A DNA stretch of 17,896 nt. Source: Acidimicrobiia bacterium. Lineage in GTDB: Bacteria; Actinomycetota; Acidimicrobiia; Acidimicrobiales; Ilumatobacteraceae. How positions within the stretch are numbered: the first letter of the stretch is position 1; each line of letters opens with the position of its first letter. Under the pieces are notes generated by a model. It saw only the letters and a program-made list of their open reading frames with translations. It had not been told where the DNA came from and made no database searches. Where the stretch lies: NCBI GenBank assembly GCA_030425785.1, contig JAUHYJ010000011.1, positions 1-17,896 on the forward strand, written 5' to 3'. The position numbers and the translations under genes are program-made. Positions 7,236 through 13,596 of this stretch are shown in pieces.

Positions 7236-7886
7236 GTGCCGAAATCCACCGAGGAGCGCATCCGGAATGCCCTCCGTGAGCTCGATGTTTCGCAGGACTT
7301 TCGTATCTCGGAACAGTTCGTTTCCGAGGTGCTGGGTCTGATTGCCGACGAACCCGAGTTGCTCGACCTCAAGATCGCCAGCGCGGCCATCACGGAGATG
7401 CGCGACGCGTTCGAGGTCTTCCAGCCGTACCGGGGCATCCCCAAGGTCTCGATCTTCGGATCGGCCCGCACGACGCCCGACGATCCGCTCTACGAACAGA
7501 CCCGACGCCTGGCGGCGCAACTGGCCGCCGCGGGCTGGATGGTCGTCACCGGTGCGGGCCCGGGCATCATGCAGGCGGGCATGGAGGGGGCCGGCCGCGA
7601 GAAGTCGATCGGCGTGTCGATCCGGCTGCCGTTCGAGGCCGGCGCCAACTCGATCATCGCCGGCGACGACAAGCACGTGGCGATGAAGTACTTCTTCACC
7701 CGCAAGCTGATGCTGGTCAAGGAGTCGAGCGCGTTCGTGTGCATGCCCGGTGGCTTCGGCACCCTCGACGAGACGTTCGAGCTGCTGACGCTCACCCAGA
7801 CCGGCAAGGGCATCCCGGTACCGATCGTGTTCGTCGACCCGCCCGGCGACCCGTACTGGGAGTCGGTCAACCGGTTCGTCGAGTAG
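7236..7886 (+). CDS. LOG-family (TIGR00730-type) protein, truncated by in-frame TAG
   Basis: The 216 residues before the stop carry a nearly complete LOG fold: IFGSART (73-79), VVTGAGPGIMQAGMEGAG (103-120), TRKLML (155-160) and the signature PGGFGTLDE (171-179). LOG proteins with PGGxGT...E release cytokinin nucleobases from ribotides or act as nucleotide phosphoribohydrolases; the old name 'lysine decarboxylase' is a known misannotation. An N-terminal extension of about 60 residues precedes the fold, as in longer TIGR00730 members. The TAG at 7884-7886 cuts the domain before its last helices, which continue in the same frame to 8258. Every other stop but one in the window is TGA, so this looks like a nonsense change or sequence error rather than a natural end. 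The upstream gene diverges with 10 bases between starts. Confidence 0.8.
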   Translation: MPKSTEERIRNALRELDVSQDFRISEQFVSEVLGLIADEPELLDLKIASAAITEMRDAFEVFQPYRGIPKVSIFGSARTTPDDPLYEQTRRLAAQLAAAGWMVVTGAGPGIMQAGMEGAGREKSIGVSIRLPFEAGANSIIAGDDKHVAMKYFFTRKLMLVKESSAFVCMPGGFGTLDETFELLTLTQTGKGIPVPIVFVDPPGDPYWESVNRFVE

Positions 7887-7907
7887 CCGCTGGTCGCCCG
7901 CGGCCTG

Positions 7908-8258
7908 GTGTCGCCACACGACTTGGGGTTGTACACGATCACCGACTCGTCCGAGGTCGCCGTCGACGAGATCCGACGGTTCTACGCGAACTACCACTCG
8001 ATCCGGAACGTCGGGAAGGATCTGGTCATCCGTCTGCAGCACGAACCGACCGACGAGCAGATCGCCGAGCTCGACGAGGACTTCCGCCACCTGGTCAGCA
8101 GCGGTTCGATCCGCAGGGTCGGCGCGTACGACGTCGAGCGCCGCCAGGACGACGTGCCCGACCTGCCGCGGATCGCGATGGCGTTCAACCAGCGCGGCTA
8201 CGCCGAGCTGCGCGCACTCATCGATCGCGTCAACAGCTGGGTGTCACCCGCGAGCTGA
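7908..8258 (+). pseudogene. C-terminal remainder of the LOG-family protein after the in-frame TAG
   Basis: The frame continues straight through the TAG: codons 7887-8258 encode LVARGLVSPHDLGLYTITD and then DEIRRFYANYHSIRN, matching the terminal helices and C-terminal extension seen in long LOG-family proteins. The first possible restart is GTG at 7908, with no Shine-Dalgarno sequence, giving 116 residues that lack any catalytic motif. I therefore read it as the detached end of one 340-residue protein rather than a gene. Its TGA overlaps the 3' end of the convergent 68-residue gene by 15 bases. Independent translation is possible but unsupported. Confidence 0.75.
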
Positions 8259-8450
8259 TGACCCGTCGAGCGCGCGGAGGATGTGGGCCGCCTTCTCGGC
8301 CGCCCGGCGTGCCTTGGCCAGCTCCTTGTCGGTCGACGGTCGCGAGGTGGCGCCGTCGGCAACGGCCTCGCGCAGCTGATCGAACGCGAGCTCGTCCAGG
8401 TCGGCCACGATCGACTCGAGCCGGTCGGCGAGATCGTCGAAACGACTCAC
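8244..8450 (-). CDS. Small 68-residue helical protein coupled to glcF
   Basis: I do not recognise a family. The protein, starting MSRFDDLADRLESIVADLDE, is strongly charged and predicted all-helical, with a possible coiled coil at residues 4-30 and a basic second helix around KELAKARRAAEKAAHILRAL (44-63). It has no membrane segment and no cysteine. The GTG start overlaps the TGA stop of the GlcF-like gene (GTGA), so it should be translated with it. Its 3' end overlaps the convergent LOG gene end by 15 bases. The helical pattern and coupling suggest an accessory or assembly partner of GlcF, but this is inference. Confidence 0.7.
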   Translation of the reverse strand: MSRFDDLADRLESIVADLDELAFDQLREAVADGATSRPSTDKELAKARRAAEKAAHILRALDGSSARG

Positions 8451-9634
8451 GGCAACGCCTCGGCGAACACGTCGATCGGATGGCGGACGGTGATGCCACG
8501 CTCGTCGAGTGCGCCCTCGAGGTGCATCGAGCATCCCGGGTTGGCGCTCACGAGCAGCGACGCGCCGCTGCGCGCCGCGGCCCGGTCGATCGCCGCGAGC
8601 TTCCGGTCGCGGATCTGGCCGGCGAGCTCGGGCTCGACGAGCGAGTACGAGCCGCCGGCGCCGCAGCACACACCGTCGTCGTCGAGCTCGACGAGGGTCG
8701 CCACCCGACCGAGTAGATCGCGGACCGGCATGTGGGCGCGCTGGACGTGGCGCAGATGGCACGGGTCCTGGACGATGATCTGCTGCGCTGATCGCTCGAG
8801 TGCCGGAAGGCGATCGACGTTCGCCGCGATCCATTCGTGCACGTCGAAGACGCGCGCGGCGAACGCCTCGGCGTCGGCGGTGCCCAACAGCCGGCCGTAC
8901 TCCTTCAGGGCCGCACCGCACCCGGCGGAGTTGACCAGGATCGGCGCGTGGCCCGGCATCGAGCCCATCACGTGCTCGGCGTGCTTGACGGCCTGGTCGT
9001 GCAGCCCGGCGTGGTGGTGGAGCGCTCCGCAGCAACCACCGCCGGTGCCCGGCAGGGCGTACCCGATGTCCATCGCATCGAGCACGCTCGCCGTCGCACG
9101 ATGCGTACCGCGCTGCCAGGCGTCCATCACGCATCCCGTGAACAGCCACACGTCGGTCGCCGCTGCGATGCCGGTGGCGTGGACCGCCGGCCCCCGACGC
9201 ACGGGCAGCCGGCCGATGCCGAACCGCTTCGGAACGAGTCGGAGGCGTTGCGCGACGGCGAGCAGCGTCGAACCGACCAGCAGGACCCGATGGTGATGCA
9301 GGACGTGCAGCCCCCATCGCTGCCAGCGTGGGGTGATGCGTCCGGCCGCCGCGAGCTGGGTACGGGTCTGTTCGATCAGCCGGCCGTACGGCACCCCACT
9401 CGGGCAGGCCGGCTCGCACCCGCGACACTGGACACACGTCGACATGAACGACACGACGTCGTCGTCGATCTCGGCCCCCCGCCATTCGACGGCCCGCATG
9501 ATCTCGATCCGGCCCCGCGGCGACAGTGCCTCGTCGCCCGTCACCCGGAACGTCGGGCAGTGCGGCAGGCACAGCCCGCACGCGACGCAGGTGTTGAGCT
9601 CCTCGGGGTCGAGCTGCAACGTCACGTCCCGCAT
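8447..9634 (-). CDS. glcF: Glycolate oxidase iron-sulfur subunit, GlcF-like
   Basis: This 395-residue Fe-S protein should pass electrons from a flavin 2-hydroxyacid dehydrogenase to the membrane quinone pool. Two [4Fe-4S] ferredoxin motifs are intact: CVACGLCLPHCP (C16, C19, C22, C26) and CVQCRGCEPACP (C67, C70, C73, C77). Two cysteine-rich CCG domains follow, the first with GGCCGALHHHAG (C201, C202) and SAGCG (C239), the second with DPCH (C292), CCGAGGSY (C323, C324) and NPGC (C368). The order, length and motifs match GlcF of glycolate oxidase; LutA or GlpC-type subunits are the alternatives. GlcD and GlcE homologues are on the same strand from 15257 to 17547, so the complex is encoded in two pieces. 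The ATG start lies 48 bases from the divergent aldehyde dehydrogenase start, with no clear ribosome binding site. Confidence 0.9.
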   Translation of the reverse strand: MRDVTLQLDPEELNTCVACGLCLPHCPTFRVTGDEALSPRGRIEIMRAVEWRGAEIDDDVVSFMSTCVQCRGCEPACPSGVPYGRLIEQTRTQLAAAGRITPRWQRWGLHVLHHHRVLLVGSTLLAVAQRLRLVPKRFGIGRLPVRRGPAVHATGIAAATDVWLFTGCVMDAWQRGTHRATASVLDAMDIGYALPGTGGGCCGALHHHAGLHDQAVKHAEHVMGSMPGHAPILVNSAGCGAALKEYGRLLGTADAEAFAARVFDVHEWIAANVDRLPALERSAQQIIVQDPCHLRHVQRAHMPVRDLLGRVATLVELDDDGVCCGAGGSYSLVEPELAGQIRDRKLAAIDRAAARSGASLLVSANPGCSMHLEGALDERGITVRHPIDVFAEALP

Positions 9635-9659
9635 CGTAGAGGGTGACGGGCCCGGGGGG

Positions 9660-9678
9660 CGGAGCCACGGCGGCTCCG
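9660..9678. repeat. Inverted repeat CGGAGCC-ACGGC-GGCTCCG between glcF and the aldehyde dehydrogenase gene
   Basis: Perfect 7-base arms around 5 bases sit in the 48-base divergent intergenic region and directly abut the predicted -10 box at 9679. CGTAGAG also occurs twice in this region, at 9635-9641 and 9677-9683. Position and symmetry suggest a binding site for a regulator, possibly serving both directions; an RNA hairpin is the alternative. Confidence 0.45.
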
Positions 9679-9684
9679 TAGAGT
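9679..9684 (+). promoter_or_regulatory. Predicted -10 box for leaderless aldehyde dehydrogenase transcript
   Basis: TAGAGT fits TANNNT and lies 7 bases before the GTG at 9692, suggesting a leaderless mRNA beginning at that codon. If so, the GTG at 9683, which overlaps the box, is not the start. Confidence 0.4.
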
Positions 9685-11068
9685 GGACGCCGTGGAGAGC
9701 CAGCTGAACGACACCGTGAAGCGGGTGCGCGTCGGCGCCGAGCGACGCGTCCTGCACGACCTCGACGCCCGACGTCGTCAGCTCGAGCGGATGCGCACGA
9801 TGCTGCACGAACGGGAGGACGTGTTCCTCCAGGCCCTCGCCGACGATCTCGGCAAGTCGGCGTTCGAGGCGTACAGCACCGAGATCGGCTTCACGATCAA
9901 CGAGATCGACCACACCCTCGACCACCTCGAGAAGTGGGCGGCACCGACCAAGGTGTCGGTCCCGATCCACCTGCGTCCCGGTAGTGCACGAGTCGTGCCC
10001 GAGCCGCTCGGGACGGTGCTGATCATCGCCCCCTGGAACTACCCGCTGCAGCTCGTGCTGGCGCCGCTCGTCGCCGCGCTGGCGGCCGGCAACACGGCGA
10101 TCATCAAGCCCTCCGAGGTCGCACCGGCGACGGCCGCGGCTCTCGCCCGCACCATCCCGGAGTACCTCGGCCCCGACGCGGTCGGGGTGGTCACGGGCGG
10201 TGTCCCGGAGACCACGACCCTGCTCGAGCAACCGTGGGACCACATCTTCTACACCGGCAACGGCACCGTGGGCCGCATCGTCATGCGGGCAGCCGCCGAG
10301 CACCTGACCCCGGTCACGCTCGAACTCGGCGGCAAGAGCCCCGCCGTCGTCACGGACGCCGCCGAGCTCCGGTCGGCGGCTCGCCGCATCGTGTGGGGCA
10401 AGTTCACCAACGCCGGCCAGACCTGCGTGGCGCCCGACTACGTGCTCGTCGACGAGGTCGTCGCCGGGCGGTTGCTGACGGAGCTGTCAGCGGCGATCAC
10501 CGAGTTCTACGGCGACGACCCGCGCGAGTCCGGCGACTACGGCCGGATCATCAACCCGCGGCACTTCGACCGCCTGGTCGGTCTGCTCGACGGTACGGCG
10601 ACGGTCGCGCACGGCGGCACCCACATCGCCGCCGAGCGATACATCGCGCCGACCGTGCTCACCGATGTCGACCCGGCCTCGGCCGTGATGCAGGACGAGA
10701 TCTTCGGGCCGATCCTGCCGGTGCTCACCTACGCGGCCCTCGACGAGGCGATCGACTTCGTCACGGCGCGGCCGAAGCCGTTGGCGTTCTACCCCTTCAC
10801 CGACGACCGCCACGAGGCCGACCGCCTGCTCGACGCCGTCTCGTCGGGCGGAGCGACCGTCAACCACACCCTGCTCCACCTCGCCGTCCCCGAACTGCCC
10901 TTCGGCGGTGTCGGCGCCAGCGGGATGGGCGCGTACCACGGGCGACACGGGTTCGATCTGTTCTCGCACCGCAAGCCCGTCCTGCGTCGGGCCTCGAAGC
11001 CCGATCCGAGCATTGCGTACCCGCCGTACGGCGGGCTGACGGCCAAGCTGCTGCGCAAGCTCCTCTGA
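9683..11068 (+). CDS. Aldehyde dehydrogenase (ALDH3-like)
   Basis: This NAD(P)-dependent aldehyde dehydrogenase has 461 residues from GTG 9683, or 458 from GTG 9692, which fits the leaderless promoter better. Catalytic elements are all visible: N118 in IAPWNYP, K142 in IIKPSE, the cofactor loop FYTGNGTVGRIV (189-200), general base E214 in LELGGKSP, nucleophile C248 in NAGQTCVAPDY, and EIFGPILPV near 344-352. The short length, missing N-terminal segment and C-terminal basic, tyrosine-containing tail (about 435-461) match the ALDH3 group, which oxidises medium- and long-chain or aromatic aldehydes to acids. The C-terminal tail (YPPYGGLTAKLLRKLL) might contact membrane, as in some ALDH3 members. 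Its TGA shares one base with the ATG of the glycosylase gene. The exact substrate is unknown. Confidence 0.92.
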   Translation: MDAVESQLNDTVKRVRVGAERRVLHDLDARRRQLERMRTMLHEREDVFLQALADDLGKSAFEAYSTEIGFTINEIDHTLDHLEKWAAPTKVSVPIHLRPGSARVVPEPLGTVLIIAPWNYPLQLVLAPLVAALAAGNTAIIKPSEVAPATAAALARTIPEYLGPDAVGVVTGGVPETTTLLEQPWDHIFYTGNGTVGRIVMRAAAEHLTPVTLELGGKSPAVVTDAAELRSAARRIVWGKFTNAGQTCVAPDYVLVDEVVAGRLLTELSAAITEFYGDDPRESGDYGRIINPRHFDRLVGLLDGTATVAHGGTHIAAERYIAPTVLTDVDPASAVMQDEIFGPILPVLTYAALDEAIDFVTARPKPLAFYPFTDDRHEADRLLDAVSSGGATVNHTLLHLAVPELPFGGVGASGMGAYHGRHGFDLFSHRKPVLRRASKPDPSIAYPPYGGLTAKLLRKLL

Positions 11069-11877
11069 TGCCCGAGGGCCACACGATCCACCGCATCGCC
11101 CGCGACCACGGCCGACTCCTCGCCGGTCGGCCAGTCGCCGTCGACAGCCCCCAGGGCCGTTTCGCCGCCGATGCCGAACGGATCGACGGCGCCGTGCTCG
11201 ACGAGATCGAGGCCTACGGCAAGCACTTGTTCTACTGGTGGTCGACGGGCGAGGTCGGACACGTCCACCTCGGTCTGTTCGGCAAGTACCGGGTGCATCG
11301 CACCGACGAGCCACCGCTGCCGAAGGGTGCCGTGCGGATGCGGTTGCGCACGACCGACGACGGCGACCCGGTCACGATCGAGCTGCGCGGTCCGACGGCG
11401 TGCACGCTCGGGCCACCGGACGAGCGCGACGCGATCGTCGCGCGCCTCGGGCCCGATCCGCTGCGTGCCGACGCCGACCCCGATGCTGCCATCGACCGCA
11501 TCGCCCGCAGTCGCGCAGCGATCGGCGGTCTGCTGCTCGACCAGTCGGTGATCGCCGGTGTGGGCAACGTCTACCGGGCCGAACTGCTCTTCCTGCACGG
11601 CATCCACCCGGAGCGGCCCGGCCGCGACTGCCGACCCGACGACCTCCGCTCGATCTGGGAGACCGCCGTCACGATGCTGCGCGCGGGCGTGAAGGCCAAC
11701 CGCATCGTCACGGTCGATCGCAACGAACTCGACCTCCCGAAGGGCAAGCGCATCCCGCGACGCGAGGCGACCTACGTCTACCAGCGCGACCGCTGCCTGC
11801 GGTGCGGCACACCGATCCGGACGGTCGAGGTCGCCAACCGAACGTGCTACTACTGTCCCGAGCACCAGGCCAGGTGA
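11068..11877 (+). CDS. nei: Endonuclease VIII-like DNA glycosylase/AP lyase (Nei/Fpg family)
   Basis: This 269-residue base-excision repair enzyme removes oxidised bases and cuts the abasic strand. The N-terminus MPEGHTIHR gives the catalytic proline (P2) and glutamate (E3); MPEGHT is typical of the Nei rather than the Fpg branch and resembles actinobacterial Nei2. The beta-hairpin lysine is probably K52 in YGKHLF. The H2TH region contains DQSVIAGVGNVYRAE (158-172). A zinc finger closes the protein, with C243, C246, C260 and C263, and R258 as the DNA-binding arginine. The ATG shares its A with the TGA of the aldehyde dehydrogenase gene, so a repair gene is embedded in a metabolic operon, probably a fortuitous actinobacterial arrangement. 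Confidence 0.92.
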   Translation: MPEGHTIHRIARDHGRLLAGRPVAVDSPQGRFAADAERIDGAVLDEIEAYGKHLFYWWSTGEVGHVHLGLFGKYRVHRTDEPPLPKGAVRMRLRTTDDGDPVTIELRGPTACTLGPPDERDAIVARLGPDPLRADADPDAAIDRIARSRAAIGGLLLDQSVIAGVGNVYRAELLFLHGIHPERPGRDCRPDDLRSIWETAVTMLRAGVKANRIVTVDRNELDLPKGKRIPRREATYVYQRDRCLRCGTPIRTVEVANRTCYYCPEHQAR

Positions 11878-11882
11878 ACCCC

Positions 11883-13172
11883 ATGAACTCTGCGACGAAC
11901 GCGATCGCCCCCAACCTCCCCGACGACGTCGTCGATCTCATCGGCGACGGCACCGACGTCATCGTGCCGCTCGCGAACGGCGAGCCGATCCTCGTGCTCG
12001 ACGCGATCGAACGAGCTGCGGCCGACGGCCGCATCGACGATGTCCGGATCCCCCAGATGCACGCGCTGCACGACCGGCCGTACCTCGCCGGCGCGTACGA
12101 CGACCGGCTGCGTCACGTGTCGTACTTCCTGTCGGGCGTCACGCGTCCCCACTTCTCGAACGGCACCCTCGACCTGGTGCCCGCCCACTTCTCCGAGGTG
12201 TACGCGCTGATGGCGGGACGCGCGAATGATCCGCTCGTCGTCGCCGCTGCGTCCCCGCCCGACCAGCACGGCTTCTGCTCGCTCGGGGTGTCGGCCGACT
12301 ACGTCGCGAGCTTCATCGGGCGAGCTCGCTTCTTCCTCGAGGTCACCGATGCGATGCCGCGCACCTTCGGGCGCAACCAGCTGCACGTCTCCCAGCTCGA
12401 AGGCTGGTGCGAGTCCGACCGCGGCCTGGTCGAGGTCGCGCCGAAGCAGCCGTCGGCCATCGACTGCACGATCGGCGACCTCGTCGCCGAACGCATCCCG
12501 AACGGCGCCACCATCCAGACCGGCATCGGCGCGATCCCCAACGCGATCATGGCCTCGCTGGCCGACCACCGCGACCTCGGGATCCACACCGAGCTGATCT
12601 CCGACGGGGTCGTCGACCTCATGTCGGCGGGTGTCGTCAACGGGGTCCGCAAGCGGCTGAACCGCACGAAGGCCGTGGGCACGTTCGCACTCGGGACGCA
12701 GCGGCTGTACGACTTCCTCGACGAGAACACCGCCGTCGAGTTGCACGCCGTGCGCTACGTGAACGACCCGCGAATCATCTCGGGCGAGCCGAACTTCGTG
12801 TCGATCAACGCCACCCTCTCGGTCGACTTCCTCGGCCAGTGCGCGAGCGAGACGATCGGCGGCGAGTACTACTCGTCGTCGGGCGGCCAGAACGACTTCG
12901 CCCGCGGCGCGATGTACTCGGTCGGCGGGCAGGGATTCGTCGTGCTGCACTCGACGACGTCAGCCGGCGAGTCGCGCATCGTGCCGACGCTCGCACCGGG
13001 TGACGCCGTCACCACCCCGAAGAACACGGTCGACAAGATCGTCACCGAGTTCGGCGTCGCCGAACTCCGCGGCCGGTCGATCCGCGAACGCACCCACGCC
13101 CTGATCGCCATCGCCCACCCCGACCATCGCGAGTCCCTGCTCGCCGAGGCCTCGGCGATGGGCTACGTCTGA
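11883..13172 (+). CDS. Acetyl-CoA hydrolase/4-hydroxybutyrate CoA-transferase family protein
   Basis: This 429-residue family I-type CoA-transferase exchanges CoA between acetyl-CoA (or another acyl-CoA) and a carboxylate through a glutamyl-CoA intermediate. The likely catalytic glutamate is E237 in IHTELISDGVVDL, in line with Glu238 of clostridial 4-hydroxybutyrate CoA-transferase. Other family blocks are ASPPDQHGFCSLG (123-135), GIGAIPNAI (214-222), GGQNDFARGA (334-343) and the C-terminal TEFGVAELRGRSIRER. The ATG at 11883 has a good AGGTGA Shine-Dalgarno, 5 bases away, overlapping the nei stop, which supports this start and cotranscription. Paired with the aldehyde dehydrogenase two genes upstream it could activate the acid that enzyme makes; the substrate (4-hydroxybutyrate, acetate, butyrate or other) is inference. 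Confidence 0.9.
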   Translation: MNSATNAIAPNLPDDVVDLIGDGTDVIVPLANGEPILVLDAIERAAADGRIDDVRIPQMHALHDRPYLAGAYDDRLRHVSYFLSGVTRPHFSNGTLDLVPAHFSEVYALMAGRANDPLVVAAASPPDQHGFCSLGVSADYVASFIGRARFFLEVTDAMPRTFGRNQLHVSQLEGWCESDRGLVEVAPKQPSAIDCTIGDLVAERIPNGATIQTGIGAIPNAIMASLADHRDLGIHTELISDGVVDLMSAGVVNGVRKRLNRTKAVGTFALGTQRLYDFLDENTAVELHAVRYVNDPRIISGEPNFVSINATLSVDFLGQCASETIGGEYYSSSGGQNDFARGAMYSVGGQGFVVLHSTTSAGESRIVPTLAPGDAVTTPKNTVDKIVTEFGVAELRGRSIRERTHALIAIAHPDHRESLLAEASAMGYV

Positions 13173-13199
13173 CGCGACGCGCCCAGCACTCGCGGACTC

Positions 13200-13213
13200 G
13201 ACGACGCGTCGTC
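13200..13213. repeat. 14-base perfect palindrome at convergent gene ends
   Basis: GACGACGCGTCGTC is self-complementary and covers two bases of the stop codon of the 74-residue membrane protein gene, in the 39-base gap between convergent genes. With no loop and no T-run it is a poor terminator; chance is possible in such GC-rich sequence. Confidence 0.3.
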
Positions 13214-13436
13214 AGCGCTTCGGACGGTCGCGGCTGCTGCTGATCGCCCGACGGACCGACGGCACGGTGCCGCCCTGCGCGGCCACCCGGCGCCGGCGAG
13301 CCACGCGCTCGACGGTCTCGCTGACGATCAGCACGATGACGGCGGCGATCAGACCGATGAGCCAGCCGCCGAGCGCCCACGCGATCGCGCCGACCACGAC
13401 GATTGCGATCAGCCAGGCCACGTTCCGCATCGACAT
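13212..13436 (-). CDS. Small membrane protein, 74 residues
   Basis: I do not recognise a family. The protein starts MSMRNVAWLIAIVVVGAIAW and has one long or two closely spaced hydrophobic helices spanning about residues 6-39, divided by a GGW turn at 23-25. A strongly basic tail containing RRRR (47-50) follows and should lie in the cytoplasm. The ATG at 13436 is chosen because a TANNNT box (TAACCT) lies 7 bases upstream; the frame stays open further upstream but encodes only arginine-rich sequence typical of antisense GC-rich DNA. A second in-frame ATG is at 13430. It diverges from the six-helix membrane protein gene. Confidence 0.6.
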   Translation of the reverse strand: MSMRNVAWLIAIVVVGAIAWALGGWLIGLIAAVIVLIVSETVERVARRRRVAAQGGTVPSVRRAISSSRDRPKR

Positions 13437-13443
13437 CCCGGCC

Positions 13444-13449
13444 AGGTTA
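13444..13449 (-). promoter_or_regulatory. Predicted -10 box for leaderless small membrane protein transcript
   Basis: On the minus strand TAACCT fits TANNNT and is followed by 7 bases and the ATG at 13436. No Shine-Dalgarno sequence precedes that ATG, consistent with leaderless transcription. Confidence 0.4.
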
Positions 13450-13527
13450 TGCCGCCGGTCCCGCGTCCCGACGGATGTCCGCCGCCACCACGGGGAACAC
13501 GACGGTGGCCGCTCGGTACGCCGTCGA

Positions 13528-13540
13528 CGACACCGTGTCG
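13528..13540. repeat. 13-base dyad CGACAC-C-GTGTCG in divergent promoter region
   Basis: Perfect 6-base arms around one central C lie between two divergent membrane protein genes, 57 bases before the plus-strand start. It is a candidate operator; there is no further support. Confidence 0.3.
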
Positions 13541-13596
13541 CCACCTCGTGTTCATCTCGGGTTTACCTGGGGCTCATCATCTGGAAAGCTGTGTCG

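Larger units (their letters stand above)
13437..13596. other. Divergent intergenic region, longest gene-free stretch
   Basis: These 160 bases separate the 74-residue membrane protein gene from the six-helix membrane protein gene and should carry promoters for both. I can point to the minus-strand -10 candidate at 13444-13449, the dyad at 13528-13540 and a GGAAAG ribosome binding site at 13583-13588 for the plus-strand gene. No convincing plus-strand promoter or RNA gene is visible. Confidence 0.5.

Noticed and set aside
7884..7886. TAG as a pyrrolysine codon or programmed readthrough site
   Set aside because: Nothing in the window supports pyrrolysine use, TAG also ends an ordinary gene at 17553, and no readthrough-promoting structure is evident. 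A nonsense mutation or sequence error is simpler.
7236..7886. Lysine decarboxylase
   Set aside because: This is the historical misannotation of LOG-family proteins; the PGGxGT signature and small Rossmann-like fold do not match PLP-dependent decarboxylases.
5534..8090. Long frames antisense to the molybdoenzyme and the LOG gene
   Set aside because: They overlap coding sequence with clear cofactor-binding motifs and have no recognisable domains themselves.
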